A stretch of 64,000 nt of DNA from Schistocerca nitens (GCF_023898315.1 NC_064614.1:76644501-76708500), one strand, 5' to 3'. Positions 11,111-23,552 are shown, counted from the stretch's first letter. Notes: generated by a model from the letters alone, not told the origin. A program made the numbers and translations.

Positions 11111-11798
11111 GATATGACAGGAAAGTTCATTCGAAAGAAAAACGCATAGAAAACATAAACTCTAAAAAGAAAATCTTAAGACCTACGAGCAATTCTTCAT
11201 CTTTGATACTGTGAAACAAGTCTCTCCTACTGCAGGCTCTTTGGTGTCCATATTTTGGGATAAGTAGTTCGGGCCAAAAGAAGTAGAACTTGTCTAGTAA
11301 ACATAGACTCTGAAACTTATAAACTAGGAGTTACGAGCACTTCCTCAGTAGACAAGATGTTTTACACAATGGTGAAGATGGAACGAGTCCTCATGGCTCT
11401 CAAGGTATCCACTTTAGAGGCGATGTTTACTGAACTGAAAATCAAATGGCTCTGAACACTATGGGACTTAACATATAAGGTCATCAGTCCCCTAGAACTT
11501 AAAACTACTTAAACCTAACTAACCCAAGGACAGCATACACATCCATGTCAGAGGCTGGATTCGAACCTGCGACCTTAGCGGTCACGTGGTTCCAGACAGA
11601 AGCACCTAGAACCTCTCGGCCACACCGGCCGGCTTTTACTAACTGTTTTTCTGTCTTGGTCTCTGCTCAGCCTCTAAAAATTGGGAAAGCAAAGAGCTTG
11701 CAGTAGAAGATAAGAAGTGTTCGTAGGTCTTAAGGTGTATATTTTTGACCCGATGTGTGCTAGGCTTTTCTCCTCCGAACGATCGTTCCTGTCATATC
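11111..11798. repeat. Imperfect inverted-repeat element interrupted by a SINE
   Basis: The arm at 11111-11249 and the complement of 11683-11798 share GATATGACAGGAA, CTTAAGACCTACGA, a TTCTTCATCTT-like block and CTACTGCA followed by GCTCTTTG. A third, partial copy of the module in direct orientation seems to lie at about 11275-11370. A SINE (11440-11633) is in the middle. It fits an old foldback transposon with no coding capacity left. Confidence 0.6.
11440..11633 (-). mobile_element. tRNA-derived SINE, family 1 (antisense)
   Basis: The family 1 head and tail are recognisable. An imperfect flanking repeat (TTTACTGAACTG on the left, TTTACTAACTG on the right) is the likely target-site duplication. 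The copy is diverged. Confidence 0.9.
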
Positions 11799-13198
11799 CT
11801 GGAACATCATGTACATGTGCATACGTACTACCGAAATCGGCCGCACCTACAATCTTACTGGGCTTGTTGAAGCAGAAGAAATTATTTCTTCTTTACAGCT
11901 TGTAGTCATTAATCCCTGGGAAAAAGAACAATAAACGACAATGTCCAGTGGGAATACTGTATATAGGGTAATGATGGAAGATACTGTTATATCCGACCTT
12001 CAGCATTAGTAACTGCGTATGGTTGTTGATCGCATTATTACACTCAGTTGCTGCTCTTAAGGCTAAATTTCATACTCAACTTCCCTCATAAAAAGCGGGA
12101 TGCGAGGTGATGGAAATCTCTTCCTGTTGTACAGGCAGGAAACCCTTTGCCGAAATACAGTACAAACGAGTGTCAGAATTTTAATACTTTCTGGGAATTT
12201 ACGTGTAGCGCCTGACACCTCCGTCACCTTGCAAACTCGTTGGAAGGAAGAATGGAGGGATTCTGGCCTGGTGGCGAACGACAATGATTTCTGGTAGAAA
12301 TCTTTCACACCGGTAGACCACGTCCAATATTTTTCCAGTGAGTAAATTGCATGCATGGATTTCGATAGTTGATATATAAGCATAATATCTTAAAATAACT
12401 GTCTAGACCGCTTCATAGGTCCATGCCCAAATGTGGATAGTAGTGGTAGCCATTGTGTAGAACATCGTGTGGGTAGGTTGGGCACTCCCTAAGTTCATCT
12501 TCAAAGGTTTCAGTTCGCCAACTGCAGAAACATCTTTGGTGGCAGGTTACTTTCGCTGGTAATATTTTAGGAGCAATACCGTCCACAAGCAAAATACGTT
12601 TTCCGACTGGCAAAAATCTGTCGTAATGGCTGTCATTAGTTGGACTGAACTAACCTCTTATTTTGGATTCTGCACTATTACACTCTTTGGGCAGAACGCC
12701 ACTTTGAGATGCGTAGTATGTCTTTTCAAACGCACTTACGGGGTGTTTTAAAGACTCTACGACGAATGTGTAGGGATAATAGATCTCATTATGGGGATCA
12801 ACTTTTACCAAGGAAAAATTTTTGCTGATGGTTTCAAATGATGCTAGGCACCATTAAAATTCGCTGACCCTTGTACGACGGGTTTAAACCGAATTAACAG
12901 AGTCCACGAACCAGACATGCATTTACTATCTACCCCCATAAATAGACAGAATGATTTTTCATCACGAAAACCATGTGAATGAGTGTCTCCAAGAGGAGGA
13001 ACGTATTTTAGAAATGATTTAGGAACTTCGATTTGGCTCTGTCTGCCGCTTTTCACACGGAGCAGAAGATTGAATGGTAGGCAACAGACAATACATATGA
13101 ACGCCGCAGATTGCTTAGGTTCTGCTGCCTCTTGGAGGCGTAAATGATGCCTCGCGCCGCCGAAAACTGTTAGTGAATTTTTATCTTTAACAAAATTT
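11799..13198. other. No gene recognised
   Basis: Minus-strand frames at 12063-12383, 12413-12613 and 12844-13266 (the last partly inside the LTR) have no recognisable domain. I do not annotate them as genes. Confidence 0.45.
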
Positions 13199-13203
13199 GT
13201 TCC

Positions 13204-13693
13204 TGTGGTGTCACCGCCAGACTCCACACTTGCTAGGTGATAGCTTTTAAATCGGCCGCGGTCCATTAGTATACGTCGGGCCCGCGTGTCGCCACTGTCA
13301 GTAATTGCAGACCGAGCGCCGCCACACGGCAGGTCTAGAGAGACTTACTAGCACTCGCCCCAGTTGTACAGCCGACGTTGCTAGGAAAGGTTCACTGAGA
13401 ATTACGCTCTCATTTGCCGAGACGATAGTTAGCATAGCCTTCAGTTAAGTCAATTGCTACGACCTAGCAAGGCGCCATTTATCCTTTGCTATGTATCTAA
13501 TGAAGCATGTACAGTAACAAGACCAATGTTCACCAATTGTGGATTAAAGTTAAGTATTCCAGCAGCTACGTACTTTTCTTTATAGCATTCATTAAGTATC
13601 CTGTTTTAGACCTCACGCCATCCTGCGTGAGCTTATAGCGTGCATTTCGGCTTCCTCAAACAACACGGTGTTGGCACTTCTGCCGACACATCA
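13204..13693 (+). mobile_element. Solo LTR with 5-bp target-site duplication
   Basis: This 490-bp unit starts TGTGGTGTCACC and ends GACACATCA, so it has TG...CA ends that are also partly complementary. GTTCC flanks it at 13199-13203 and 13694-13698. There is no second LTR, primer-binding site or internal coding region. This is what recombination between the two LTRs of an LTR retrotransposon leaves behind. Orientation was chosen by the TG start and is not certain. Confidence 0.85.
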
Positions 13694-13698
13694 GTTCC

Positions 13699-16202
13699 CC
13701 ATGACGTGATCTGTCACCCCTATACGTTTGGCGCAAAGACTATGGAACACCCTATGTGATTACGTCGCTTCCTCCATATTCGGTTGTTTTCCTGGCGAAG
13801 AAACTAGATACAGTCAAAAAGATCGTCTCATCATACTTTTTTAAAATATAAAGAGCTGGCCGAACTTTAACGTAAGCAACATATTGCCAAGTGTTCCCTA
13901 CATAAATGTCATTAGCGTGTACTGTGTAGTATGACTTATGTAAGATACGTGTAATATCTGTGAGTTTCTGCCAAATGTTCAACGAGACATTCTAAAGTTA
14001 CCACAATAACTCAGCGGCATACACATCGCCAACATCACCCTTAGATAATTTCATTGCAGGGGAAAAATCCACGTAGTAGCAGCAATTATTTTCTGAAACA
14101 CGTCGGCTGGAAAACGAAAAAGAAGAATCGTGACTGTCAGCAGTCAATACTATTGAACAACAAATAAAATTGTATTTCTTGCGGTGGCAGGGTGTCAACA
14201 AGTCCTTCATAATGGGCGAAATTAAATTAAAATATACGCAGTTACATATTTCGTAACACCTACTGAGTGCACCTTTAATTGCTGTCAGCCTGGTACTCAT
14301 CTCATTCTTACTCTATGTTTTCAGCTTGAGTTTCCAGTTTGAAATTTCTTGAACGAGAGCACAGAAACGTTAGAATTCATATCGATGAATCCGGCTATAG
14401 CGTGGCTTGAACGGTGGCTGATGTAACGTATCAACAAGTAATGAATGACCCTCCATCTTAAGCTCCGAAAACCATAGCAAAGGTACACGAGTGACGAACC
14501 GCGTGTAGTCTTATAGATAAGTTTTTGGATGACACAATGCAGATCAAAGGCATTTCCCGTCGGAGACCTACTAGTGTAGTAGAAGAGGTAATGGCGAACA
14601 CGTCCAGGGATCCCACTGCGCAATGCACCATTCAGAACCTGGTTCGGATTCCAGCCACAAAATTCAACACTACCACAGCAGAGATGACAATATCTTACCA
14701 GCTTGCCAGTGGAAGGCGACTACAACGCTCTCACGTGTCGAACATAATAACAAGACATATATAGATTAAATGACTATTCTGCCTACCGTCAGCTATTAAT
14801 AAAGCTGCAGCAGGATAGAGTGACACCCTGACTCTACATTCTAGCCGTCGTCAAAAATCTGTGTGATTCCGCCACTCCGTCCACCTTCGGTTGCTTTCCT
14901 GATGAAGAAACTGATGGTTATTGTAAAAACTCAGATCACCACTGTGAATTAATGCGATACGTGCTACGATGACAGCTTTTCCAGCAATTGCATAATGAAA
15001 GACTTTGTGATTACATCATCACAAAGATTTTATTCTAGGAGTTCAATACTCTTCTACGATTCTACTTCCTATCGAAGATCCACCGTGGTAGAGCACCGTT
15101 TAGCCCCTTTGTAAGTAAACAAAATCTGTTGCCTAGCAAAACATTACATATTATTACTGATCTACATAGTATCAAATACTGATCTCACACATGAAACCCG
15201 AGATATCTTATAGTCTCTTAAGGACCCTAATCGGGTTTCGCCAAAATAGACGGTCGTAATGAAAAAATAAATTTTAAATTGTGACAGAAGCTTAAAAACC
15301 GGTGGGACCACTAATGCAGCAGCAATTGTGGTATATTTTGAATTTTTTTTCTACTAAGGCAAGGCACTAGATGCATTCTTTATTGGCCGTAGAGACATTG
15401 GCTAACACTAATACGAGTACAGTTCTTATCACCAAGAGTAGATCAACTCGTGTGTACCATAGGTGGCCGAAACTGATTATACTGAAATTACAAGTGTATC
15501 TGAGGCTAACGAATTTCCAGCAGCTGAACGATTGACAAATGCAGATCGTGCACTTGCAAATATATTTAGAGTCTGTTTTAACCCTTTGTGACCGCAACAG
15601 CGTGTTTCATTGAATAAAGATAACCTTTAAAACGTTGTCACATCGACCACTAAATGAAATCTCTCATATGACTCCCTAAACAGCCCAACCAAATTGTAGA
15701 CACGACGACAGCGATCAGCTTCGTTCTAGTGAAGTGCCACGTATGTGAATGGAGGCACAATGTTTGATCTGTATAATAACATGGAATGACAAAAAGCATT
15801 CGAAAAACAAGAACTCGGCAGCGCGGAATACAAATGTAAAGCAATGTAATGGCCGGTTGCAATCAGTCTGAAAGCACACTGGCATTCCAAAAAGTAAGTA
15901 AACGCCGGTGACGAAAAAACAGCTATGCAGTTCCGCTATCCTTGGACTCATAAAGAAGGGGACATTACCATGAAGTTGTGATATAAAGCTGAAGTGAGTA
16001 AACCCTTGCTACTAAGTACACAATTAACTAAAATCGAGGACTAGGGAATCTTAATGCATAACGTTAAATAGAGTAGGTTCCGATATGTAATAGCAAACAA
16101 TGACAGGTAAACTTGATCATGTTCGATCTGGTATTATAATGTTAGCAACAAATGGCTCAAAAAAATTCAAAATGTGTGCCGTTTTATGAAAGAGAACAAG
16201 TT
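13699..16202. other. No gene recognised
   Basis: AT-rich sequence with no supported gene. Two weakly similar stretches of about 50 bp at 13757 and 14870 share CTTCGGTTG/ATTCGGTTG followed by TTTCCTG and GAAGAAACT. Confidence 0.4.
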
Positions 16203-16560
16203 ACTGGAAAATATTTCTTTTTAATATTAAATGAATTTTCCATCGATCCTTGGCACAATATGACAGTTAAAAGGGAAAACATTCCTTGTGTACTGCTAAA
16301 TGCTCTTTGCTCGGTCACGAAGCAGCTTTCGGCTTCTCTGGTCATTTTCACGTGACAGTTGAATGTCACAAACACAGACATATCAGTAGAACGGAGGTGA
16401 TGGTAACTTGAACAGAAAAATTATGATAATGTCAGTAGTAAAATAAAATCAGGCAACGCTAGTGGAATTAGACTACGAATTGAGGCACTGAAATTAGCAG
16501 ATAGCTTTAGCTATTTTGGCAGCAAATTAAGTGACCGTGACAAGAAGCACAAGGAGTATA
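16203..16560 (+). repeat. 358-bp duplicated segment, copy 1 (LINE remnant)
   Basis: It aligns to 20042-20399 without indels and with about seven differences by eye. The 3' part on the plus strand reads like the region after the reverse-transcriptase domain of an RTE LINE (S-Y-F-G-S-K-L-S-D-R...), compared with Y-L-G-S-K-I-T at 28430. This copy continues into further LINE-like sequence (to about 16620), whereas copy 2 stops at 20399. Confidence 0.85.
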
Positions 16561-16624
16561 CAGTACAGGCTGCTAATGGCAAGGAAAGCTTTTCTCCTAA
16601 AGAGATGTTAGCTTCCTTTCAATA

Positions 16625-16675
16625 TAAATTTCAAGTCCTGGTCCGGCTCACAGTTTTACTCTGTCAGGAAGGTTC
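16625..16675 (+). mobile_element. Fragment of tRNA-like repeat tail
   Basis: GGTCCGGCTCACAGTTTTA and CTGTCAGGAAGGTTC match the end of the tRNA-like head and the tail of the elements at 29503-29973 and 55770-56095. Only this short piece is recognisable. Confidence 0.5.
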
Positions 16676-16869
16676 GAGCATACATTATGTCTTCAGTAAG
16701 AGCCATGATTCGAGACCGCACTAAAACCGCTCCGCGACATTTGGCATACAAGTTAATATCACAGGAGCACTCACACAATGCTACAGAAACCGGAGAACGA
16801 TCACCTTTATTCACGAGACCATCAACATACGTATACTCCAATCAAGAGTACTTTGTAAAAATCTCTTTT

Positions 16870-17740
16870 GTAGACTACCTGTATTTCCCAGTATCCCAGT
16901 TACGGGTCTGTCTGCTACCTACTTTATTACTATTTGGTCTATGTGATATTTTCATTTCATGTCGTCTGTAACTATCAAACCCAGGCATTTCTATGAGCTG
17001 ACTAATTCCATTTGTTGGTCATCGATATTTCTGCGTTTTGGGAAATGGTCAGTTTTGATATCTATATATTTGAAGAAAGTTACCAACTTGTTCACCATTT
17101 TGAACAATCTTCAAGATCTGACTAGGTACTTTTGCAGATTTTTATTCCTGTAGTTTTTATCACAGACAGTTAACTGCATGTGTAAAGGTCTGAGTTTACC
17201 GTCAACATTATTCACCTGATCATTAATACACAACATGAAAGGCAAGAATTCTAACCTACATCCCTACAGCGTACCTGAAATTACTTTCACTTCAGTGACT
17301 CTCCAACCGAGACACTATTATTCTGTATTCGCCATTTCAAGAAATCTCCATCTAGTCATAAATTTCTTTTGGTAACCAATACGATCATGCTTACCTGAAT
17401 TAAAAGCAAATGCATTTTAGAAGTGAAGAAGTACTGCATACACATGATGGCTTCCATCCATGGCTTTTAGGATGTCGTGAAGAAAATGTGTGAGTTGGGT
17501 GTCGCGTGACCGATGCTTCCGAAATCCAGACTGGTTGGCACGGACATGTTCATTTTGTTCGATGTTTCTTATCAAGCATGATCTCAAAATATTATCTATG
17601 GTTTTACAGGAGGTGGGTGTCAATAACATTGGAGGACTAGTTTATAGATCACGCCAGCTACCCTTCTCGTACTGGAATGACCTGTTTTTTCTTGCAGCCA
17701 ATGGGTACAGATCTTTGTTCTTTTAATGTTAAAAGGCTAC
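16870..17740 (-). mobile_element. Jockey-like LINE remnant (antisense)
   Basis: The minus-strand translation at 17417-17629 gives N-E-H-V-R-A-N-Q-S-G-F-R-K-H-R-S-R-D-T-Q-L, the motif-1 region of Jockey-group reverse transcriptases (Q-x-G-F-R-K-x-R-S). Lower coordinates hold the downstream part in decayed form. Stops and frameshifts are frequent. Its limits are approximate. Confidence 0.65.
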
Positions 17741-17904
17741 TGGGGCCTACCGCTGAAGCAAAACCAGTAAAGAATCTAATATGACATCTTAGCCCCGGGA
17801 CTTCTTCACTTTGAACAATTTCCTCAACATCACTAACACTAAAAAGTATCGTTTAAAAATGTCAGAATCGCATAGGACAAGGTGACGTTTATGTGATAGT
17901 TTGC

Positions 17905-19241
17905 TACACTACTTGCCATTAAAATTTCTACACCAAGAAGAAATGTAGATGATAAACGGGTATTCATTGGACGAATATATTATACTAGAACTGACATGTG
18001 ATTACATTTTCACGCAATTTGGATGCATAGATCCTGAGAAATCAGTACCCAGAACAACCACCTCTGGCCGTAATAACATCCTTGATACGCCTGGGCATTG
18101 AGTCAAACAGAGCTTGGATGGCATGTACAGGTACAGCTGCCCATGCAGCTCCAACACGATACCATAGTTCATCAATAGTAGTGACTGGCGTACTGTGACG
18201 AGACAGTTCCCCGGCCACCATTGACCAGACGTTTTGAATTGGTGAGATATCTGGAAAATGTGCTGGCGAGGGCAGCAGTCGAACATTTTCTGTATACAGA
18301 AAGCCCCGTAAAGGACCTGCAACATGCGGTTGTGTATTATCCTGCTGAAATGTAGGGATTCGCAGGGATCGAATGGAAGGGTAGAGCCACGGGTCGTAAA
18401 ACATTTGAAATGTAACGTCCACTGTTCAAAGTACCGTCAATGTGAACAAGAGACGACCGAGACGTGTAACCAATGGCACCCCATACCATTACGCCGGGTG
18501 TCACGCGAGTATGGCAACGACGAATAAACGCTTCCAATGTGCGTTCACCGCGATGTCGCCAAACACGGATGCGACCATCATGATGCTGTAAACAGAACCT
18601 GGATTAATCCGAAAAAATGACGTTTTGCCATTCATGCACCCAGGTTCGTCGTCAAGTACACCATCGCAGGCGCTCCTGTCTGTGATGCAGCGTCAAGGGT
18701 AACCGCAGCTGTGGTCGCCGAGCTAATAGTCCAAGCTGCTGCAAACGTCGTCGAACTGTTCGTGCAGATGGTTGTTGTCTTGCAAACGTCCCCATCTTTT
18801 GACTCAGGGATCGAGACGTTGCTGCACGATACGTTACAGCCATGTGGATAAGATGCCTTTCATCTCGACTACTAGCGATACGAGGCCGTTGGGATCCAGC
18901 ACGGCGTTCCGTATTACCCTCCTGACCCCACCGATTCTATATTGTGCTAACAGTCATTGGATCTCATCATTGGATCTGGACCAACGCGAGCAGCAATGTC
19001 GCGATACGATAAACCGCAATCGGGATAGGCTACAATTCGACCTTTATCAAAGTCGGAAACGTTATGGGACGCATTTCTCCTCCTTACACGAGGCATCACA
19101 ACAACGTTTCATCAGGCAACGCCGGCCAACTGCTGTTTGTGTATGAGAAATCGGTTGGAAACTTTCCTCGTGTCAGCACGTTGTAGGTGTCGCCACCGGT
19201 GCCAACCTTGTGTGAATGCTCTGAAAAGCTAATCATTTGCA
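17905..19241 (-). mobile_element. Tc1-like element, one end missing
   Basis: Same family as 4470-5423. The low-coordinate end has TA (17905-17906) and CACTACTTGCCATTAAAA. The match continues to 19241 and then stops, so the other terminal repeat and about 85 bp are lost. It holds the catalytic domain that the 4470 copy lacks. Confidence 0.88.
18042..19096 (-). pseudogene. Tc1-like transposase, frameshifted
   Basis: The start is at 19094-19096 (MPRVRR). The pieces follow in order on the minus strand in different frames: helix-turn-helix region (19096 to about 18900, disturbed by a short duplication near 18970), linker (18843-18652), G-V-M-V-W-G-A-I (about 18490) and the C-terminal half (18422-18042). 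The second catalytic aspartate is present (Q-Q-D-N-T-Q-P-H) and 34 residues separate it from the third position. That position reads P-I-Q-N-V-W: CAA at 18234-18236 replaces the glutamate seen as T-E-N-V-W in the 4470 copy. With several frameshifts plus this change it is inactive. Confidence 0.85.
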
Positions 19242-20041
19242 GAACTTTTTGATCCAGATAGTGAACTCTGTATAATTAAATTCTCAGTGATTTGCGGAAC
19301 AATAGTATTCTCCAAAAATCTAACGACAGCTAAGTAGGAAGTACGGCCAAAATGGGTTTGTCTTTTCTGCTACCAGTTTTGATACTCTATTAACATTTTG
19401 CACTATTGATTTCGCGGAATGCTTCCGATTTTCAAGCGCGTTTTCTGTGTGCTGTGCCATTTATTCGATGTGTTTTCGATCTGAGAGGTGCTGCGTTGTT
19501 ATGTTGTCTTTAATACAAAAAATATACGCAATTTTTAACTAACGATCAGCCTTTATATACAGTCAGTGATGACATTTTGTAAGAACTGATTACGGCTTTC
19601 GTATCGTCCGCTAGTGTGGAAACTCATTAAACGTCATATACAATTTTCTGTGCAGAGTACACAATGAATCTAGCAAACATTCATAAGCAGTTGCGAAGAC
19701 TGACTGTTACTCGACGATGTCTGTTTCAAAAATATCGAAAGGTTATGGGTAACTAATTAGCACCATATTTTGAGGTTGATTTATTTGTGATACAGTGTTT
19801 CATATTATTTTTAGTAGTTTGTAGAACATGGCTAACAAGTTGAAAGTACCCTTAGAAATAGACGTACCTGAACATCGTAAGAAGACTGCCACGTCACAAG
19901 AACAAAGACTACACAAAGAAACTTTAATGTGGATGTGCACTTGTGTTAAATGTTGTTTGTACTGCCACTGTAGCATAAGCATGACGTTTGAACCCAAACA
20001 CGTGATTAATTAAATAACTGAAGTCGTCAACAAATTTTGTG
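19242..20041. other. No gene recognised
   Basis: AT-rich sequence. The 61-65 codon frames on both strands near 19800-20013 are chance-level. Confidence 0.45.
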
Positions 20042-20399
20042 ACTGAAAAATATTTCTTTTTAATATTAAATCAATTTTCCATCGATGCTTGGCACAATAT
20101 GACAGTTAAAAGGGAAAACATTCCTTGTGTACTGCTAAATGCTCTTTGCTCGGTCACGAAGCAGCTTTCGGCTTCTCTGGTCATTTTCACGTGACAGTTG
20201 AATGTCACAAACACAGATATATCAGTAGAACGGAGGTGATGGTAACTTGAACAGAAAAATTATGACAATGTCAGTAGTAAAATAAAATCAGGCAACGCTA
20301 ATGGAATTAGACTACGAATTGAGGCACTGAAATTAGCAGATAACTTTAGCTATTTTGGCAGCAAATTAAGTGACCGTGACAAGAAGCACAAGGAGTATA
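20042..20399 (+). repeat. 358-bp duplicated segment, copy 2
   Basis: Partner of 16203-16560. It ends abruptly at GGAGTATA, where the next repeat (20397-20742) begins. Confidence 0.85.
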
Positions 20400-20742
20400 A
20401 CTAGCGACCAGCCCGGCTACGTGGGCGTAGCACAGTTATCTACGGCCAGGCACTTCCCTGACACAGAGGTATAAATCAAATACACAAAACTTCCAGCGAA
20501 TCAATTAGTGTAAACAGTATAAAACACCTAAAATAGTAGCTGACATTAATCTTCGCATACAGACATAAAAAAACGGTGGAGAACTTTAATTTATAATGGG
20601 CCTAGATAAGGCAATACTTCATTGTTCATTTAACTTCTTTCTTCTTTCGGCTAACTGGGATTGTCCTCAGTAAAGTGATCCACCTGTCCTACTTCTTTTT
20701 ATCTGTACGTTCTTTTCAGGGCTGCTTTTTGTTCAAGGCTGC
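20397..20742 (+). repeat. 346-bp interspersed repeat R, copy 1
   Basis: It matches 26765-27110 from ATAACTAGCGACCAGCCCGG to CAAGGCTGC with only scattered substitutions and equal length. Both boundaries are sharp. There is no reading frame, terminal repeat or tRNA/5S-like head. It could be the 3' end of a LINE or a non-autonomous element. Confidence 0.8.
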
Positions 20743-20909
20743 GTATTTCTAAAACGACTCCATAGTTTCAAAGATGTTTTTACACGTAGCCAACAGAGAT
20801 GACGCTATACGTCGTCCACAGACTAAGTACACTCTTGTAAAATAGGTATTTAGCTTGATTATCTAGAGCATTATTTGCTTATATACATTTTTACAATTGT
20901 ACTTGGTTC

Positions 20910-21109
20910 GCCGACCGCGGTAGCCGAGCGGTTCTAGGCGTTTCAGTCAGGAACCGCGCGACTGCTACGGTCGCAGCTTCGAATCCTGCCTCGGGCATGG
21001 ATGTGTGTGATGTCCTTAGGTTAGTTAGGTTCAAGTAGTTCTAAGTTCTAGGGGACTGATGACCTCAGATGTTAAGTCCCATAGTGCTCAGAGCCATTTG
21101 AACCATTTT
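20910..21109 (+). mobile_element. tRNA-derived SINE, family 1 (sense), well preserved
   Basis: A-box-like TAGCCGAGCGG and B-box-like GCTTCGAATCC are followed by the standard tail and a short T-rich end. The perfect target-site duplication TTGTACTTGGTTC is at 20897-20909 and 21110-21122. One of the least diverged copies. Confidence 0.96.
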
Positions 21110-21122
21110 TTGTACTTGGTTC

Positions 21123-23149
21123 AGTGTCACGCCTGGTCTACTGAGGCTGCACTGCAATAGCCTGATCTTAACAACAAACAAAAAAATGAGTTTGGTTCTG
21201 ACTTGTCAAGTAGGCACATGTTGATGGCGACAATCACCTGCAAACTTTTTATAACGCATGTATTGCCATTTTGGAATTTGTTATTAAGATCAGGGACTTT
21301 CAGTGCAGGCTTGAGACTGAACCAACTGGTTCGAAACAAGTCGCCAAATACAAGCACAGTAACTTTGAGGAATTTGTTAATAAACACATCATGGAAGTTG
21401 ACGGCCCTGTGTCAACAAAATGTTGAAACTGAGAAAACCTCACATTGTAGATTTGTGATGCTTCTTATGTATTCTATTTTAAGTCAGTTAAGCCCATAAT
21501 GTATCACGCATATATTATGACGATTTACTCAGGGTGGTCTATGTCACCATTAATTTTTATCACTCTTCATACTATTTCTTACAGCTTATTCATACATTTT
21601 TCCTATGTACCATTGCCTTGTTGCCTAAAACATCACATATTATTACATGTTTGAGAGTTATCCAGCTTAACGAGCTACCACTGCTCGTTTATACTCTGTT
21701 ATCCTCGTAAACGGTGTATTGTGAGAAGAGTGAGTCCAGAATTTATATATCTTCGCTAACGACGTCAAATTACTGCCATGAACACAAATGGCGCCTGCGT
21801 CGTAATTCGCTACCACACCTGCGGCGTGACCCTTCACTCAGTCGCGGTTGGTGTTCATACCGAGCGGATTCCCTGCGACGAACTGTGTGAGTACAGTGTT
21901 TGTTTTTGGTTTCTTTCTCATCCGTCCAGCGCACTCGGACGTTACAGTTTTTTTTAAATTTTTGATTATTAGACCCTCTTTTTTCTAATTCCGTCTGATA
22001 TGCAGTCATTTGGAGCCCTTGCATTGACTGGCTGGCTCCACGTTACATATTACCAGATACAATAAGTGAGTCGCCTTCTGAATTTACCAGATGTGTTGTA
22101 TTCTGTTTCTTCCCTCCATTCCTTTGTCTGTTACAGATTTACAAACTGAATATGGCGATTTAACATCCCGAAAACTGTCATTATTCGAATAAATAATTCG
22201 TACGAGTGAAGAAGACCTCATTGAATTAGTAACCATGCCTTTCAATTGCGGACATCCTACTTACCAGATCGTATTACACCCTACTTGCTAGGTGTGCTCG
22301 TACAGATGTTTTGTCGAGGAACTACAGATTATCCGTATTACAAAAAAATGAGATAAAATATTAAATAAAACACGGAGCAGTTAATCAGCAAATTTCGGCA
22401 GAGGTTTTGACAGTATACTCAAATAAAAAAATGACACACAGAAAAAGCACAGTGACCAAATTTCAGTAATCCAGTAATTATTCATATTATTAAGATAGGT
22501 ACCCTACGTATGGCAGTATACCTACTCCGTGGATGACGTATGGAGTTATCTGTGTTGACTACATGTAAAAACATCTTTGCCACTGTTTATGTAGATTAGC
22601 TAGTCTCATTGTGTACTTGCACAGAAAACTGTCTGCGATGTTTAATATGTGTTAGTTTCTGCACAGGTGGACCACACGTTAGCCATAAGTAACTCTTTCC
22701 AAATTTCACCACCAACAACAGAACATTACAGCACGTCACACATCGAAAACATGACGAATAAATTACGTGGAACGCAGAAGACGCGCTTGAAAATGGGAAC
22801 CGTTTCCAAAAACGCGTCGCGCTAAATGTAAATGAAAAGAAAATCGTGACTGGTGGCACACAAGGTATTTCACAAACAAACCCATTGTTCTTACAGTCGC
22901 AGGCTTTCGCCAACCATTTGTAATGGATAGCATGGGAATACCGTCAAAGGGATGACAATAACAGCTGTCGGAAGCTCAGGGATTGTATTCTGCTTTAAAT
23001 ATTTCGAAAACCGACCAGATTTCTTTCGGTCTGGCCGCCGCTAAAATTTTGGGCATCTTTTTTTTGTAAACAACGTGTCTGTAGCGTGACGTAAACATCT
23101 TTTCAGGCAAAATACACATCAAAATTTCTCTCTTAGGCCGCCGAACTCA
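21123..23149. other. No gene recognised
   Basis: Frames at 21770-22024 and 22596-22913 (minus) and 21203-21499 (plus) show no domain I know. The 21770-22024 frame is basic and charged but unsupported. Confidence 0.45.
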
Positions 23150-23500
23150 CTGTTCTGTCCAGTTCTGTGCCAGTACAGGACAGAAACAGGTCGGACGCAG
23201 AGCGCATGCCTCCTGCGGATTTTACGGTTCCCCAAGCTTTATTTCACTAGCACGGACCCGGGACGCCGACAGTGCCTCTCCCCTAGTGCGCACTCGCCGG
23301 CCATTCATCGCTCGCCTGCAACTATTAATACGTAACAGAGGGAAAAGGGAGCGAGCGATCTGCCCGCGGCGAAGCCCGCGACCGACTTAATTATTCACCC
23401 CCGGACGTTCCATCACTTGTGCAAACATGGCGCGGGTGCCACATTCGGTGGAACAATGGGTTGCGGACAGCCTTCTGGTGCACGCGTGGCGTCCGCGCGC
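23150..23500. other. CpG-rich segment with AT-rich motif islands
   Basis: The segment is visibly richer in GC and CpG than its surroundings (runs such as CCGCGGCGAAGCCCGCG). It contains isolated AT-rich motifs that resemble homeodomain sites (ACTTAATTATTC near 23385; ACTATTAATACG near 23323). No SINE, LINE or terminal repeat is visible. It may be a regulatory element or promoter-type island. This is an inference from composition only. Confidence 0.4.
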
Positions 23501-23502
23501 AA

Positions 23503-23552
23503 GTGTGTATGTATGTATGTATGTGTGTGTGTGTTTGTGTGTGTGTGCATGC
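23503..23552. repeat. Microsatellite (GTAT)n/(TG)n
   Basis: Four to five GTAT units are followed by TG runs, next to the CpG-rich segment. The frames of 84-101 codons that cross it on both strands are low-complexity artefacts. Confidence 0.95.

Noticed and set aside
12844-13266. 140-codon minus-strand frame
   Set aside because: It overlaps the solo LTR and shows no recognisable domain or conserved neighbour.
21770-22024. 84-codon basic minus-strand frame
   Set aside because: The composition is suggestive of a protein, but I recognise no family and see no supporting signals.
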